Part shown: positions 21,901 to 30,213 of the stretch, one piece after another | How positions within the stretch are numbered: the stretch's first letter is position 1 | Layout of the letters: each line of letters starts with the position of its first letter | NCBI RefSeq assembly: GCF_037042905.1 | Contig: NC_087249.1 | Coordinates: 53,908,901 to 53,972,900, forward strand | Reading direction: 5' to 3' | DNA: 64,000 bases | Source of the DNA: Lytechinus pictus | Lineage: Eukaryota; Echinodermata; Echinoidea; Temnopleuroida; Toxopneustidae | Program-made: the position numbers and the translations under genes | The notes under the pieces: model-generated | What the model was told of the DNA's origin: nothing | Databases searched by the model: none | What the model saw: the letters and a program-made list of their open reading frames with translations, nothing else

Positions 21901-23634
21901 GAGTTCATTTTGACTCTGAGTTAACAATGTCATCACATATTACTGCTACTTGCCGAATGGTATATTTACAATTACGTAATATTCATAGCATTAGGAAGTC
22001 TCTCTCACCTAAAGTTGCAGCATCTGTGATTCACTCATATGTATTATCTCGTATTGATTACGGCAATGCTTTATTGTGTAAGACTACATCATATCAACTT
22101 GCCAGGCTGCAACGTGCTCAAAATTCTGCTGCTCGGGTCCTCAGTGGAACATCTCGTTTCACCCATATCACTCCAATTCTTAAAAGTCTTCACTGGTTAC
22201 CCGTATCTAACAGAATAGAATTCAAAATCATACTCCACACATGGAAAGCATTACATGGTCTGTCCCCCATATACCTTCAAAACCTCATCTCAAAATACAC
22301 TCCCGCTAGAAATCTCCGTTCCTCCTCTTACAAACAGCTTAATGTACAGAGAACAAATTTAACCCTAGGAGAAAAGGCATTTGCCTCTTCAGCTCCATCT
22401 CTCTGGAATGCTCTTCCACTAAGGATCTGAACAATTGAATCGCTTGAAGCATTTAAAAAGTATTTAAAATCCTTTCTGTTTTCTTCTTACTATTGTTGAA
22501 TATTTTAATGCATTTCCCCCCGTAATCCCTCCATCCCTCTGCGCCTCGGAATAGGTTACTAGATAGATGGCGCATAACAAATGCTGTGTATTATTATTAT
22601 TATTAACTGTGGGATAATGACAACTTGTTAATGCAGAAAAATTTCATGAAAAGGTCCCCTGGACTGGGGATAACCTGTCTGCATTTATTGATTGGCAATA
22701 AGATGCAAGTGGGTATGTATGTTTAGTAAAAATGGACTGCTCTCTTGCAAACATTTCCATGCTTTGACTCCGGCCTAGTTTACAGCAACATTCTCACAGT
22801 AGTAATAATAGCAGGGGTAATAATAATAGCAGGGCCTGCTGGGAGAACAGTGTTCGGAACTGAAGTGGCTACCCTGGGTGAATATACCGTTATTATCATT
22901 ATTATTATTATTACAGTTAAACAACAATCATAATTTCCCTTAAAATCTACCTCTGTTAACAACTCCTTGGAGGACATTATTTGTGTCTTCATGAAGTAAG
23001 AAACATCTAATGTTACCACTTTCTCAATTCTCCACTCTAGTTTATGTATCTTCTCTGGTTTCTAACACAAGTGATAAAGTCATATTTTAACTTTGTCTTC
23101 AACTTTACATATTCCAATCTGGTATTTAGATTAAACATTGCATGGCACATATTGAGAACATGAGAAATGTTTTCTGAAAATGAATTACATGTATTAATTG
23201 ATAAGATTGCTGAAAAGTTGAATGCATATAGCTAGATGTAAAGACATACATGTACCTATCATCCGCTCTTGAGTTAATCAATAATGGATGCATTGTCATA
23301 CCATGGATCCTACTAGAACTAGTAGGATCTATGGGTACATCAAACGTCTGGATTCTCTTATTCAAGTACGATTAAATCAAGGATCAGCAAATTCTCGTAG
23401 GCAACTGTTTACATGAGACTCATTATTACCAATATTATTCAGCACTGTGAAATGTCCTTTCTGCTTCTTTTTTTTTTATAGGTTGTATGGCGAATGATGC
23501 AGGAAGATTTCCTCCGTCAGTACAAACACATAGAGACGATGATTGGCCGCTGCTACCCAGGATCTAAGATCTCACTGGAATTCACCATCCAAGATGTCCT
23601 TCAGTTCTTCACTGACATTGCCCAGTCTCACTAG
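724..23634 (+). CDS. EXOC1: Exocyst complex component 1 (Sec3), 3' 18 coding exons
   Basis: Subunit of the octameric exocyst, which tethers secretory vesicles to the plasma membrane before SNARE fusion. Exons: 724-911, 1361-1486, 4524-4758, 5124-5233, 5819-5968, 6470-6727, 8515-8613, 10684-10760, 12537-12578, 16662-16742, 17338-17473, 18195-18278, 18591-18744, 19611-19631, 20070-20194, 20761-20883, 21334-21405, 23482-23634. All junctions are GT-AG and keep one frame: 743 residues plus stop. Landmarks shared with animal EXOC1 are the [13 protein letters not shown] block, [54 protein letters not shown], and the C-terminus [15 protein letters not shown] ending AQSH. Human EXOC1 is about 894 residues, so about 150 N-terminal residues (the phosphoinositide-binding PH-like domain) lie upstream. 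The visible part covers the Sec3 coiled-coil and helical-bundle region. The first exon begins inside a codon (two bases, AA). Nothing looks broken. Confidence 0.96.
1361..1486 (+). CDS. EXOC1: EXOC1 exon v2
   Basis: Phase 0 at both ends, 42 codons from [13 protein letters not shown] to YDKMLE. The donor gtaagt at 1487-1492 abuts a DNA transposon whose TA target site overlaps the last base of the donor. Confidence 0.93.
1492..3197. mobile_element. 1.7-kb DNA transposon copy, TIR ATTTTCCGGT, TA target site
   Basis: The left end (CC-ATATTTTCCGG from 1494) and right end (CCGGAAAATACGG to 3195) are inverted repeats of about 30 bp, flanked by TA at 1492-1493 and 3196-3197. Next to each end lies GTGTATAAACCGCACC-type sequence, and the right end itself folds back (3121-3182). 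No credible transposase frame is visible, so it is non-autonomous or decayed. The superfamily is not assigned. A TA duplication fits Tc1/mariner-like but is weak evidence. Confidence 0.75.
3419..4010. mobile_element. Foldback element, family D
   Basis: Inverted ends: TTTAAAGGGGAACCCAGCC at 3419 and GGGTTGGATTCCCCTTTAA ending 4010. A subterminal ATAACTTTCTTAT motif occurs near the right end and its complement near 3520. Non-coding. Confidence 0.7.
4305..4380. repeat. Two-copy 38-bp tandem repeat
   Basis: gaaaatgtaatatttttcaa occurs at 4314 and again 38 bp later, followed by the same atgttgag. Confidence 0.85.
4524..4758 (+). CDS. EXOC1: EXOC1 exon v3
   Basis: Acceptor tctccag at 4517-4523. 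78 codons plus one base (residues 105-182 of the visible protein), Gln-rich helical sequence with [19 protein letters not shown]. Donor gtgtgt at 4759. Confidence 0.93.
5124..5233 (+). CDS. EXOC1: EXOC1 exon v4
   Basis: Completes a Gly codon, then 36 codons ([14 protein letters not shown] to HLNNIFIQQ). Acceptor ctgcag, donor gtaaga. Confidence 0.94.
5819..5968 (+). CDS. EXOC1: EXOC1 exon v5
   Basis: Phase 0, 50 codons. Contains the conserved [20 protein letters not shown] block. Acceptor attgcag, donor gtaagt. Confidence 0.95.
6470..6727 (+). CDS. EXOC1: EXOC1 exon v6
   Basis: Phase 0, 86 codons: [12 protein letters not shown], then KKFGL, then a Ser/Thr/Pro linker (residues about 305-330 of the visible protein) and a final helix ending KQKFDM. 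The linker matches a variable, probably disordered stretch in other EXOC1 proteins. Donor gtgaat. Confidence 0.95.
6780..7458. repeat. Polypurine (GA/AAG-rich) tract
   Basis: After a C-run at 6787-6796, some 600 bp are almost entirely purine on the plus strand (GAAAG, GGAGGA, AAGAAG). Long open frames here come only from the lack of T-containing stops and are not genes. Confidence 0.9.
8265..8430. repeat. Polypyrimidine tract
   Basis: T/C-rich low-complexity stretch in the same EXOC1 intron as the upstream polypurine tract. It ends about 85 bp before exon v7. Confidence 0.8.
8515..8613 (+). CDS. EXOC1: EXOC1 exon v7
   Basis: Phase 0, 33 codons: [13 protein letters not shown], then [12 protein letters not shown]. 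Acceptor gtgcag, donor gtgagt. Confidence 0.95.
9585..10553. mobile_element. 965-bp MITE, TIR CAGTGCGTAT, TA target site
   Basis: TA|CAGTGCGTAT at 9585 pairs with ATACGCACTG|TA ending 10553. The ends continue as A-runs then AGTTTACACTT, inverted. Further in, CTTGAGTGAGCAC (about 9732) is inverted near 10390, so the inverted repeats are long and imperfect. TA sites and CAGTG ends fit a Tc1/mariner-type non-autonomous element. Confidence 0.8.
10684..10760 (+). CDS. EXOC1: EXOC1 exon v8
   Basis: 25 codons plus two bases ([20 protein letters not shown]). Acceptor acatgtag at 10683, donor gtaaga at 10761. DGGT-SR is recognisable in vertebrate EXOC1. Confidence 0.92.
11620..11812 (-). mobile_element. 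tRNA-derived SINE (S1)
   Basis: Read on the minus strand: A box TGGCTCAGTCGGTAGAGCG (11781-11799) and B box GGGAGTTCAAACCCC (11745-11759), then a non-tRNA body. A functional tRNA is unlikely because the acceptor stem does not close. Intron between EXOC1 v8 and v9. Confidence 0.8.
12537..12578 (+). CDS. EXOC1: EXOC1 exon v9 (42 nt)
   Basis: Short exon: one base completes Glu, then 13 codons ([13 protein letters not shown]) and two bases of an Arg codon. Acceptor ctctag, donor gtaaga. The frame is needed to join v8 to v10. Confidence 0.88.
14785..15000. mobile_element. Foldback MITE, ends GCAGGCCTGCCAAC
   Basis: catttgcaggcctgccaac near 14789 is inverted as gttggtaggcttgcatttgg ending about 14998. 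The interior is AT-rich and non-coding. Confidence 0.65.
15271..15385. mobile_element. 115-bp palindromic MITE
   Basis: TAACATAAAGCTTAGTGATT at the left end is inverted as TTGCTAAGCATTATGTTA at the right. Almost the whole element folds on itself, including GATCAAT segments. A related, longer copy occurs at 23655-24015. Confidence 0.75.
16048..16566 (-). repeat. Dispersed repeat, inverted copy of 58584-59013
   Basis: Reverse complement closely matches 58584-59013 over its length. This copy has an extra internal duplication of about 44 bp (aagatttgatta...ttacattt twice, 16105-16190). No coding potential or clear terminal repeats. Confidence 0.85.
16662..16742 (+). CDS. EXOC1: EXOC1 exon v10
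   Basis: 81 nt in split phases, encoding [18 protein letters not shown] and SERMDN. Acceptor caaacag, donor gtaagt. It matches the conserved 'F-LEPEL--F' segment of EXOC1. Confidence 0.94.
17338..17473 (+). CDS. EXOC1: EXOC1 exon v11
   Basis: 45 whole codons: [16 protein letters not shown] and [11 protein letters not shown], strongly conserved. Acceptor ccctag, donor gtgagt. Confidence 0.95.
17608..17889. mobile_element. Foldback MITE in EXOC1 intron
   Basis: gggggatgtttcttagagtt (about 17609) pairs with inverted aaatctttgtgaaacactcc ending about 17888. GACTTTGATAGAGTC-like and GACTCTAAGTC segments extend the arms. Confidence 0.6.
17907..17976. repeat. Near-perfect 70-nt hairpin
   Basis: Left arm CAACGAATGTAGAGGGCAGC (from 17912) and right arm GCTGCCCTCTACGTTCGTTG pair with one mismatch across a loop of about 6 nt. 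The arms extend outward as GTTACA/TGTTATAC. Half of the same sequence recurs at about 59757-59790. Confidence 0.85.
18195..18278 (+). CDS. EXOC1: EXOC1 exon v12
   Basis: 28 codons, phase 0: [17 protein letters not shown]. Acceptor tttcag, donor gtttgt. Confidence 0.95.
18591..18744 (+). CDS. EXOC1: EXOC1 exon v13
   Basis: 51 codons plus one base: [20 protein letters not shown] and [10 protein letters not shown]. Acceptor after a long pyrimidine tract ending gtag. Donor gtaaat. Confidence 0.95.
19070..19271. mobile_element. Family A foldback element, right half
   Basis: Ends in TGGGGTGGACTTGTCCTTTAA. It contains the family core ATAACTTTCTTAT then GATTTTGATGAAATTTTCAG. The left half is missing. 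Confidence 0.75.
19611..19631 (+). CDS. EXOC1: EXOC1 microexon v14 (21 nt)
   Basis: AA completes Glu, then NFHHLH and the first base of Asp. Acceptor ctacag at 19605-19610, donor gtgagt at 19632. The residues match the conserved ENFHH motif after DV-- in EXOC1, which justifies such a short exon. Confidence 0.93.
20070..20194 (+). CDS. EXOC1: EXOC1 exon v15
   Basis: 41 whole codons: [18 protein letters not shown] and [18 protein letters not shown]. Acceptor cttcag, donor gtaagt. Confidence 0.96.
20354..20674. mobile_element. MITE with ends ACAGG(A/G)TTCCCACAG
   Basis: CAGGATTCCCACAG at 20355 is inverted as CTGTGGGAACCCTG ending about 20673. The interior repeats GTCATGGAA-type words. It sits within about 90 bp of EXOC1 exon v16. 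Confidence 0.7.
20761..20883 (+). CDS. EXOC1: EXOC1 exon v16
   Basis: 41 codons, phase 0: [19 protein letters not shown] and [15 protein letters not shown]. Acceptor tttcag, donor gtaaaa. Confidence 0.96.
21085..21168 (-). mobile_element. SINE fragment (same family as 51700-51975)
   Basis: aatatttatatagcactcaa then gaatgtttttagttgctgcatac resembles the 3' body of the SINE at 51.7 kb. The tRNA-like head is missing. Confidence 0.5.
21167..21255. mobile_element. Fragment of the 63240-63418 MITE family
   Basis: caggtaactttgcttgagtt then attaggaccaaagaaat parallels the left part of the element at 63240. The right arm (caactcaggagag) is degenerate. Confidence 0.5.
21334..21405 (+). CDS. EXOC1: EXOC1 exon v17
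   Basis: 24 codons, phase 0: [20 protein letters not shown] then NLVQ. Acceptor tttcag, donor gttggt. Confidence 0.95.
21632..21682 (+). repeat. Left copy of ~50-bp target-site duplication
   Basis: TAACTGGGATAGTGACAACT, continuing to AAAGGTC, recurs at 22605-22656 with about two substitutions and a small indel. Confidence 0.75.
21683..22604 (+). mobile_element. 5'-truncated non-LTR retrotransposon (CR1/L2-like)
   Basis: Remains of a reverse transcriptase. The frame at 21689 reads [15 protein letters not shown], with the YADD catalytic motif at 21698-21709, then a stop. From 21927 to 22430 an open frame encodes the RT C-terminal region ([58 protein letters not shown]), typical of CR1/L2-type LINEs. 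The 3' end is ATGGCGCATAACAAATGC then (TTA)n. Copies of a flanking sequence of about 50 bp sit on both sides. Frame breaks make it a dead copy. Confidence 0.85.
22605..22656 (+). repeat. Right copy of ~50-bp target-site duplication
   Basis: Matches 21632-21682 and directly follows the (TTA)n tail of the LINE, as expected for a target-site duplication. Confidence 0.75.
22795..22920. repeat. TAA/ATT microsatellite with retroelement-like tail
   Basis: taataatagcaggggtaata repeats, then gtggctaccctgggtgaata followed by (TTA)n, which looks like the 3' end of another SINE or LINE. Only the tail is visible. Confidence 0.5.
23482..23634 (+). CDS. EXOC1: EXOC1 terminal coding exon v18
   Basis: 50 codons and TAG (23632-23634): [19 protein letters not shown], then [15 protein letters not shown] and the terminal AQSH characteristic of EXOC1. 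Acceptor tttatag. Confidence 0.96.
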   Translation, partial: VVWRMMQEDFLRQYKHIETMIGRCYPGSKISLEFTIQDVLQFFTDIAQSH

Positions 23635-24655
23635 ACTTCAGTGTGTCCAAGGCCCTGTGACATGAAGCTTAGTGATCCATTGTAGGGCTGATTCTATGAT
23701 TTATTTTATTTGTCTTCTTTACCCAGGGTAGCCTGTTCAGTGGTTAAGACACTGTTGTCAACCAGGGCCCTGCATAATACATATATACATAAAAACAATC
23801 AAAAGAACACATTATATACAACACATATGAAGTCGACATTGTTACACTGCAATACGATTAGAGAGAAATGATTTGAGTACTTGAAAAAGGAAGCAGTATT
23901 GGAAATTGACAGGAAAACAAGGAAAAATTGATTGATTGCATTGATTGCATTGAATATTATGTATGATCAATCTTAAATTTAGCCCCGCAATTAATTGCTA
24001 AGCTTTATGTTATGGATCCCAGGGGGATAAAGCTACCCTCTCTTTCCTGCAAGGCAAATTTTCAGTGAATGCATCATAGGACACCTGGTGAAGCTCCCAT
24101 TGAAAGTAAAGGCTCTCAGATGAACACACAAAAGGAACTTTTCTGAATTTAACCCTTCAAATGTTGAAAGTGAAAACCAATGAAGAAGTGCTGGTGAGAG
24201 ATAGGGTAAAATGCTATGCAGTGAATTGTAAATTGTCATGTTTTGTTTCCATTCAAAACGTACATTTTCATGACTTATTTTAATTATGAAGAAATATGTT
24301 TATATGAGCTTTTGCTCTACAGTGTAATGTCACACCATTAACTTTTGTTTCTTTTTCAAGAAATTTATCAAGAGTCTTCTCATTAGTATGAAAGAAATTA
24401 ATTCACCAGATTAACCAGAGTTCATATTAGTGAACCAATGTGTCATGCTGATATATACAGGATGATATCAACCATCCTATTTATTGTGTAACAGAAAATA
24501 CCACTTAATGATTTTCATTTATGTAAGATATGTTTGAGGATTTATATACAAAACTATTGTTCATTATCTTGATGTCAAGTTTCAGATATGTATTTTCTTG
24601 TCCAGAATTTTGTTATGAAAAATGTTGCGAAAACCAATAAATGAAATGAAATGAA
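23635..24655 (+). other. EXOC1: EXOC1 3' UTR with candidate poly(A) signal
   Basis: No further coding sequence follows the stop. The first AATAAA that could end the transcript is at 24636-24641, giving a 3' UTR of about 1 kb. A foldback element related to the one at 15271-15385 sits inside this UTR. The end point is inferred, as no transcript evidence is available. Confidence 0.45.
23655..24015. mobile_element. Foldback element in EXOC1 3' UTR
   Basis: gacatgaagcttagtgatcc at the left and attgctaagctttatgttat at the right are inverted and match the ends of the 115-bp element at 15271. Here about 250 bp of unrelated sequence separates the arms. Confidence 0.55.
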
Positions 24656-26015
24656 ATGAAAACCTAAAATACCTTATCCCATCTAGGGTAATTGAAAATT
24701 CCATGAAATATGTAAATTCGACCCCTTAAATGTTGATATCCATGGCATAAATTTCCTTGTTTTCTCGTTCATATGAAAACTTGCCATGCTTTCCAAATTA
24801 TCATTGCTTGAGCAGTTCATGGAGTTAAGTAAGAATGGAGCAAATTGCAACAAAAAATTGATCATGTAATGGAAAGCCCTCCTACAGAATTGCTTTTTAC
24901 ATTGATGATAAGTAGGCTCCTTGACACATGCTCCTGTAAACTTCTTCAGAAAATATCTACCTTAAGCCAAACATAAACCTAACCAATATCTTAATCCTCA
25001 CATCATTCTGAACCAAAAACCATACCCCAACCCTATCCTTGTATCTTCAAAGAAATTAGAGGAGTAGCCATTGTTGCAGGAGTAAATGTTACGTTAGTGG
25101 CAAGTGTATTCGCTTTTTAATAAAACATGAGTAAAAGATTTAAGAACGAAATCTAACATTTTGGCTACACTTCAATAATACACAGGTATTGAACCATGTT
25201 TTAATAAAACTCAAATAGGGGGCCCATTGATCTGAGAATTCATTGGAGTCTGTTTTTATTTACATTAGTCTATATTTATATTCATGAATAGATATGAAAT
25301 GTCATTTTCTTACAGCTCACATAAAAAATGATGTTGATTTTCAAAATAGAGCTCCTTTGATTTTCAAGGCAGATTGCTTCATCTGAAGAAAAAAATCACT
25401 TTACCCACATTGATATTTTTTTAATTACTTTGCAAAGATGGCAGACTATTTTATATAATAGCAAGGCTTACACATCTCATTCCTGAAGTTTCTATTTTCT
25501 AATTGAATTATTGGAGCAAGGGTTGATTACTGATATCTTGCCATTTTCATTGCCTTTGCTAAATTACATTTATTTTCTTTTTTTTTATGTTTGTGGAATG
25601 GACTTCCCTAGTTTCTTTGCTAGTGTGGCCATCTATCTAACTTTTATGCTTGACTGGAAACATACCTATTTTCCAGATTGTGTACAACTATATGAAGTCA
25701 TTTTGTCCTTTCCGGTTAAAAAAACGAACAGCCATTTTAAGTGGATTAATTTTTGTTTAGTCTCACCAGGGCCTTTGATGATGCACCTATCAAAGCTACC
25801 AAATAATACTGATTTTCAGTAACTAGTACTGAAAAATGAGAAGAATACTGATGGTTTCAAGCAAAATACTGATTGCCAGGGTTTCAGTTTTAAGTGTCCT
25901 ATCGTATTTCTTTGAAAATACTGATTTTCAGTTTTTAAGATACTAGGATTCTCTTGTTCAGGTTGGCAGCTCTGACCTAGATATTGAATAGAAATCTCGC
26001 CTTACTGAAATACAT
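24656..26015. other. Intergenic, no gene seen
   Basis: AT-rich sequence with no recognisable coding exon. At 25803-25945 the word aatactgattttcagt recurs three times in degenerate form. Otherwise featureless. Confidence 0.5.
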
Positions 26016-26789
26016 TTAACCCTAAATCTCTTGGGGTATTTTGATTCTGGTCATTCCCGGGGGGGGGGGGGGCCATTATGGCCCCCCTTAAGATCTCGGC
26101 CGCAGATTGCGCGATCACAATGAAAATTTGCATGATGATAGAGAATGACATAATCTACGCAGTTGCATTGGTAAATTTCACTGAATTAATATATTTTTAT
26201 TTTATATGAATTAATTATGCTAATTTATTCATGAAATCATACTTTTTGCTCTGATTCACTAAATAAAGCTCCTAGAATGCTATTTTTTGGTAAAAATATT
26301 CTTTTTAGCATTCCTTACAATTGTGAATGAAAAAAATTCTGGTACCAAGACGGATTTCTTATGTATTTTATTGTTTTTTTAATTTCTTATGTATTTCTTT
26401 GTTTTTTTACTTTTTGTTTTTTATTGTTTTTTCGATGGAAATCATTCCAGACTTAATTCTGATCATAAACAAGGCAAAACTAATTAAGTTTAATCAGTAA
26501 AAGTAGAAATAATGATACATTTATGAATTTAGGCTAAATACACAATTTGCATTGGATTTGTACATGAAATCACGTTTATGAGCAATTTTGGGTCTGACAT
26601 GCACTTACATAATATTGCGTAATGTCGTAACCGCGTACCCGGGCATCACAAATTTGGTGTCAAAATTTGCGCGAGACTTGAAAGTAAAAAGTCAGTGAGC
26701 GGCGAGGTCAAAAAATTTTGCGCAGCAGATATATTGCGAAAATTGTCGAGGGGGGGCCATTATGGCCCCCCCCCAGGAGAATTAGGGTT
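26016..26789. mobile_element. piggyBac-like MITE copy 1 (family F)
   Basis: TTAA|CCCTAAATCTC (26016) and GAGAATTAGGG|TTAA (ending 26789). TTAA duplication and CCC...GGG termini are the hallmarks of piggyBac-type elements. G-run/ccattatgg/C-run hairpins lie just inside both ends. 766 bp, no transposase. Confidence 0.8.
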
Positions 26790-27830
26790 AAAGGATGATA
26801 TCAGTAAGATATTTAAAGATGGTCTCATGAACTATGCCCTATGGCTATGACAGTCAGGTTCATCCCTAGAATATGTTTTGATAAAGAGGTCAAAGGTCAC
26901 ATTGTATCCCATATGCATGTTTGCTCAAGTAAGGAGTGTGTCCTATCATGAGCACTAAAAAAAAGAATCTATATGAATCATTAACAAGGACTTGATTTGT
27001 ATCTCATAAACTATCCTATTATATGTTCATTGTGTTCATCGTTAAATTATTTTATAAGGGACCATTCTAATATTTGTGCTCATTCGATGTCCATTCTGAA
27101 AACTGAGCATTTTAGGGACAAAAAATGATGTTTAATAATCATGTGATGTATAAAGCATGCCATATTAACAGACATTATGTTCATGCAAGTATAGTTATAA
27201 GAATATATTTCTTCATGTATATATCTTGTAGATTAAGCTCAAAGTGCAATGATTATTAAAAGATATCAACTTTTAAATCACCCTGTATGGGACTGTTCAT
27301 TTTGTATACCGTTATTGCCGGGCGAACACTACATGAATTGATACAACACATTTTTAAAAGAAAATTTATTTAGCATTAAATGTGAAAGTTCAGGAAGTAA
27401 AATTATTTTATTTGAAGTTCGGCATTTTGCTAGCGATTAGATCAGAACTATGCTCTCCTGCAAACCGTGTGGTCAGAGTAAAGGCCAAATTTGCTTCAAG
27501 TCACATCTGATGATAGCATTTGGAATTGAATTAGCTTTATTCGTAATGGGATGCTTAATATAGACTGGAATTTCAATTTCAGTAGTCTTAACAGAAATTT
27601 GATCATTAAGATTTTATTGGCTGAATTTCTTTGAAAATCAGATCGTAAAGGATCATGTAGTGTATGCCAGGTGTTAACAGGCTTTCTTTAAATGTTGATT
27701 ATTTGATGATTGAGGGAATACAGAAAATGTTGTAGGGAATTTACAGCGAACAGCTGGAAAGCTATCCCTCTTGTGATCCAACATTATTTAATATTTTATT
27801 GATGATGTAAAAAATAGTGGTTATGGTTTT
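26790..27830. other. Intergenic, no gene seen
   Basis: AT-rich, no coding exon recognised. One AGGTCAAAGGTCA (DR1-type) word occurs at 26887-26899 outside any family C copy. Confidence 0.45.
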
Positions 27831-27834
27831 GATG

Positions 27835-28215
27835 CATAGAAATGATGATGTTGGTGGTGATGATGGTACTGCCTGGTGGTGTTGATGGTGATGGTGTGAT
27901 GATATGGTGGTGATGTTGGTGGCGATGATGATGGGGATGATGATTGATGATGGTAATGGGTTATGATCGTGGTGATGATTAGATGGTGATGGTAGCTTGA
28001 TGATGAATATGTGGTTGCTATGTTTGGTGATGGTAGTGATGAGGATATTTATGATGATGATAGTGGTAATGATAAGGATGATGGCGGTGGTTGTGACGAT
28101 GGTAGTGCTAATGATGTCAATTAATGACAGATGAAGATGTCGCGATTACTAGTATGATATGGTGAGGGTGGTGGTGATGGCGATATGGTGATACTGATAA
28201 TGATCGAGTGATAAT
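27835..28215. repeat. GAT/GGT-rich simple-sequence region
   Basis: Degenerate (GATGATGGT)n-type repeats over about 380 bp. Confidence 0.85.
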
Positions 28216-28639
28216 AATGCTGTTCCATTAGTAAATGAAATGTTCTAAATGAGAATAATAGAAACATTACTGATGTAATAATGATGACTGACCATAATGA
28301 TAAAATAAATGTACATGATCCTGTCAGGGATGTGATTGTAAGGTAATTAATTTTTGAAGTGCCTCTCTAAAATAGTACCTGTAAAGCGACTATAGAAAAA
28401 GAATATTGTGGGCATCAATGGAAAGACAGACTAATAATGGGCAACTTCGGGGGTATAGATCTCGGGAAGGAGTTTTGGTATACTGCGCCATATATCGATC
28501 AATCGTCATCTAAATCAAATGCAAAATATATTTAGTACATAAAAGCCTGCAGATTATAAGGTGAGCTTTGCCAAGATTGGTATTTTCCTAGGGATGCCAG
28601 TGCAGTTATAAATTATATTTTGCAATTATTCTTGATATC

Positions 28640-28917
28640 TTCACACGACGACGTGAGCGTGATACCCCCTATGACATGATGCTAAACACATGTTGAACAT
28701 GATCTGCCACACCCAGGACACACCCCCAGAATACCCATATCACGTCACTGTATTTCGTACATGCGCAGATTTCTAATCGAGTTTACATGCACACGGTCGG
28801 CGATTGTTTACATTCTCGACTCGTACTCCCGCGCAATGTCAATGATCCAAGCTAGCCGCATTCGATATCAAACTTAAGTCTTCCCGAAGTTCCAACTTCC
28901 AATTGCGGACTAAAGAG
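28640..28917 (+). promoter_or_regulatory. CpG-containing promoter-like block with splice donor
   Basis: Unlike the AT-rich surroundings, this block holds many CpGs, an NRF1-like motif (acatgcgcag near 28760) and ends in a strong donor (gag|gtgagt, exon end 28917). The only ATG frame near its end stops before the donor. It could be the promoter and non-coding first exon of TDO2, spliced to the acceptor at 36281, or of an unrelated non-coding transcript. This is inference from composition and splice signals only. Confidence 0.35.
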
Positions 28918-29591
28918 GTGAGTAACAAAGGAAAAAAGAGAAGGCCATGATGCCACCTTTAAAGCATGGCAATGGTAATTGAATGGCTTAATTTGCCTGA
29001 CGGTAGTGGTCGGAATTAAATGTATTCAATTTTATTTTTAATACGGAACCGGTCGACCACTCGCGCGTGGTCATCTGATGTGATGGTACATACCGTACCG
29101 GTAATTGTGTGAGCGATTTTTGATGTGTGTTTTTTAAATAATCGGCATCACGGTTTTGTGAGTTGTATATTTAAAATGCACATGGGCTAAATACTGTAGC
29201 CAGCTCTGGTGACAACAGCAGCAACAGTGTTTACATTGACTAAAATTAGAATCTTTTAGAACACAAATCTAGATTATCTAGATCTAGATAGAAATGTTAT
29301 AATTGTCCGTAATTCCATAAAAGAAAAAAAATTCAAGTCAAAGGAATGAGGCAGAAATGGGATTTTTTTAGTGAAGTCTAAAAAATAAAGAATAAAGTCT
29401 TTAAACTAAGAGTAAGAGAGTAAGAACATTTTTTAAAATCATTTTACTTTTAGTTACTTTTTTAGAGGGTAGCAATGTTACTGTTAGGCCTACCGTTAGA
29501 TCTTGGTCTAAGTAAGACCTCTGACTGAGTTACTTCTGTAGTATGATTGAAGGGGAGCCCCATGTCTGTGCACCTAGGCTAAAACTTTAAC

Positions 29592-30213
29592 TTAAAGGAC
29601 AAGTCCACCCCAACAAAAAGTTGATTTGAATAAAAAGAGAAAAATCCAACAAGCATAAACACTGAAAATTTCATCAAAATCGGATGTAAAATAAGAAAGT
29701 TATGACATTTTTAAATTTCGCTTAATTTCACAAAACAGTTGTAAACTTGTAATTGTATGCACATCCTGGCTGGTATGCAAATGAGGAGACTATGACGTCA
29801 TCCACTCACTTTTTCTTTTGTATTTTATTATATGAAATATTAAATATTCTAATTTTCTCCTGATTGTCAAGTGATACAACGAATAATTCCTCCCTGAACA
29901 TGTGGAGTTAGCATTGTTTAATACTATATGGTTCAGTCAAGTTGGTCCTTATTGTCAAATCTATAAAAAATGAAATATTGTATAATTCAAACAATAAAAA
30001 ACAAAAGAAATAGGGCCTAGTGAGTGATGGACATCATCGACTGAGTCACCTAGTTGTGCATATCACTGTTTTGTGAAAAATAAGCGAAACTTTAAAATGT
30101 CATAACTTTCTTATTTTCCGTCCGATTTTGATGAAATTTTCAGCACTATGGTAGTTTGATTTTTCTCTATTTATTCAAGTCAGTATTTTTCCTGGGGTGG
30201 ACTTGACCTTTAA
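29592..30213. mobile_element. Family A foldback element, full copy
   Basis: TTAAAGGACAAGTCCACCCC at the left and GGGGTGGACTTGACCTTTAA at the right. Arms of roughly 200 bp contain CTGAAAATTTCATCAAAATC and its inverse. It is directly abutted by another copy. Confidence 0.85.

Noticed and set aside
25511..25822. Hydrophobic open frame resembling a membrane protein
   Set aside because: AT-rich chance frame with no start context, no partner exons and no recognisable family.
26016..26030. Telomere-like TTAACCCTAA words
   Set aside because: Only single copies occur, exactly at element ends; they are piggyBac-type TTAA|CCCT termini, not telomeric repeats.
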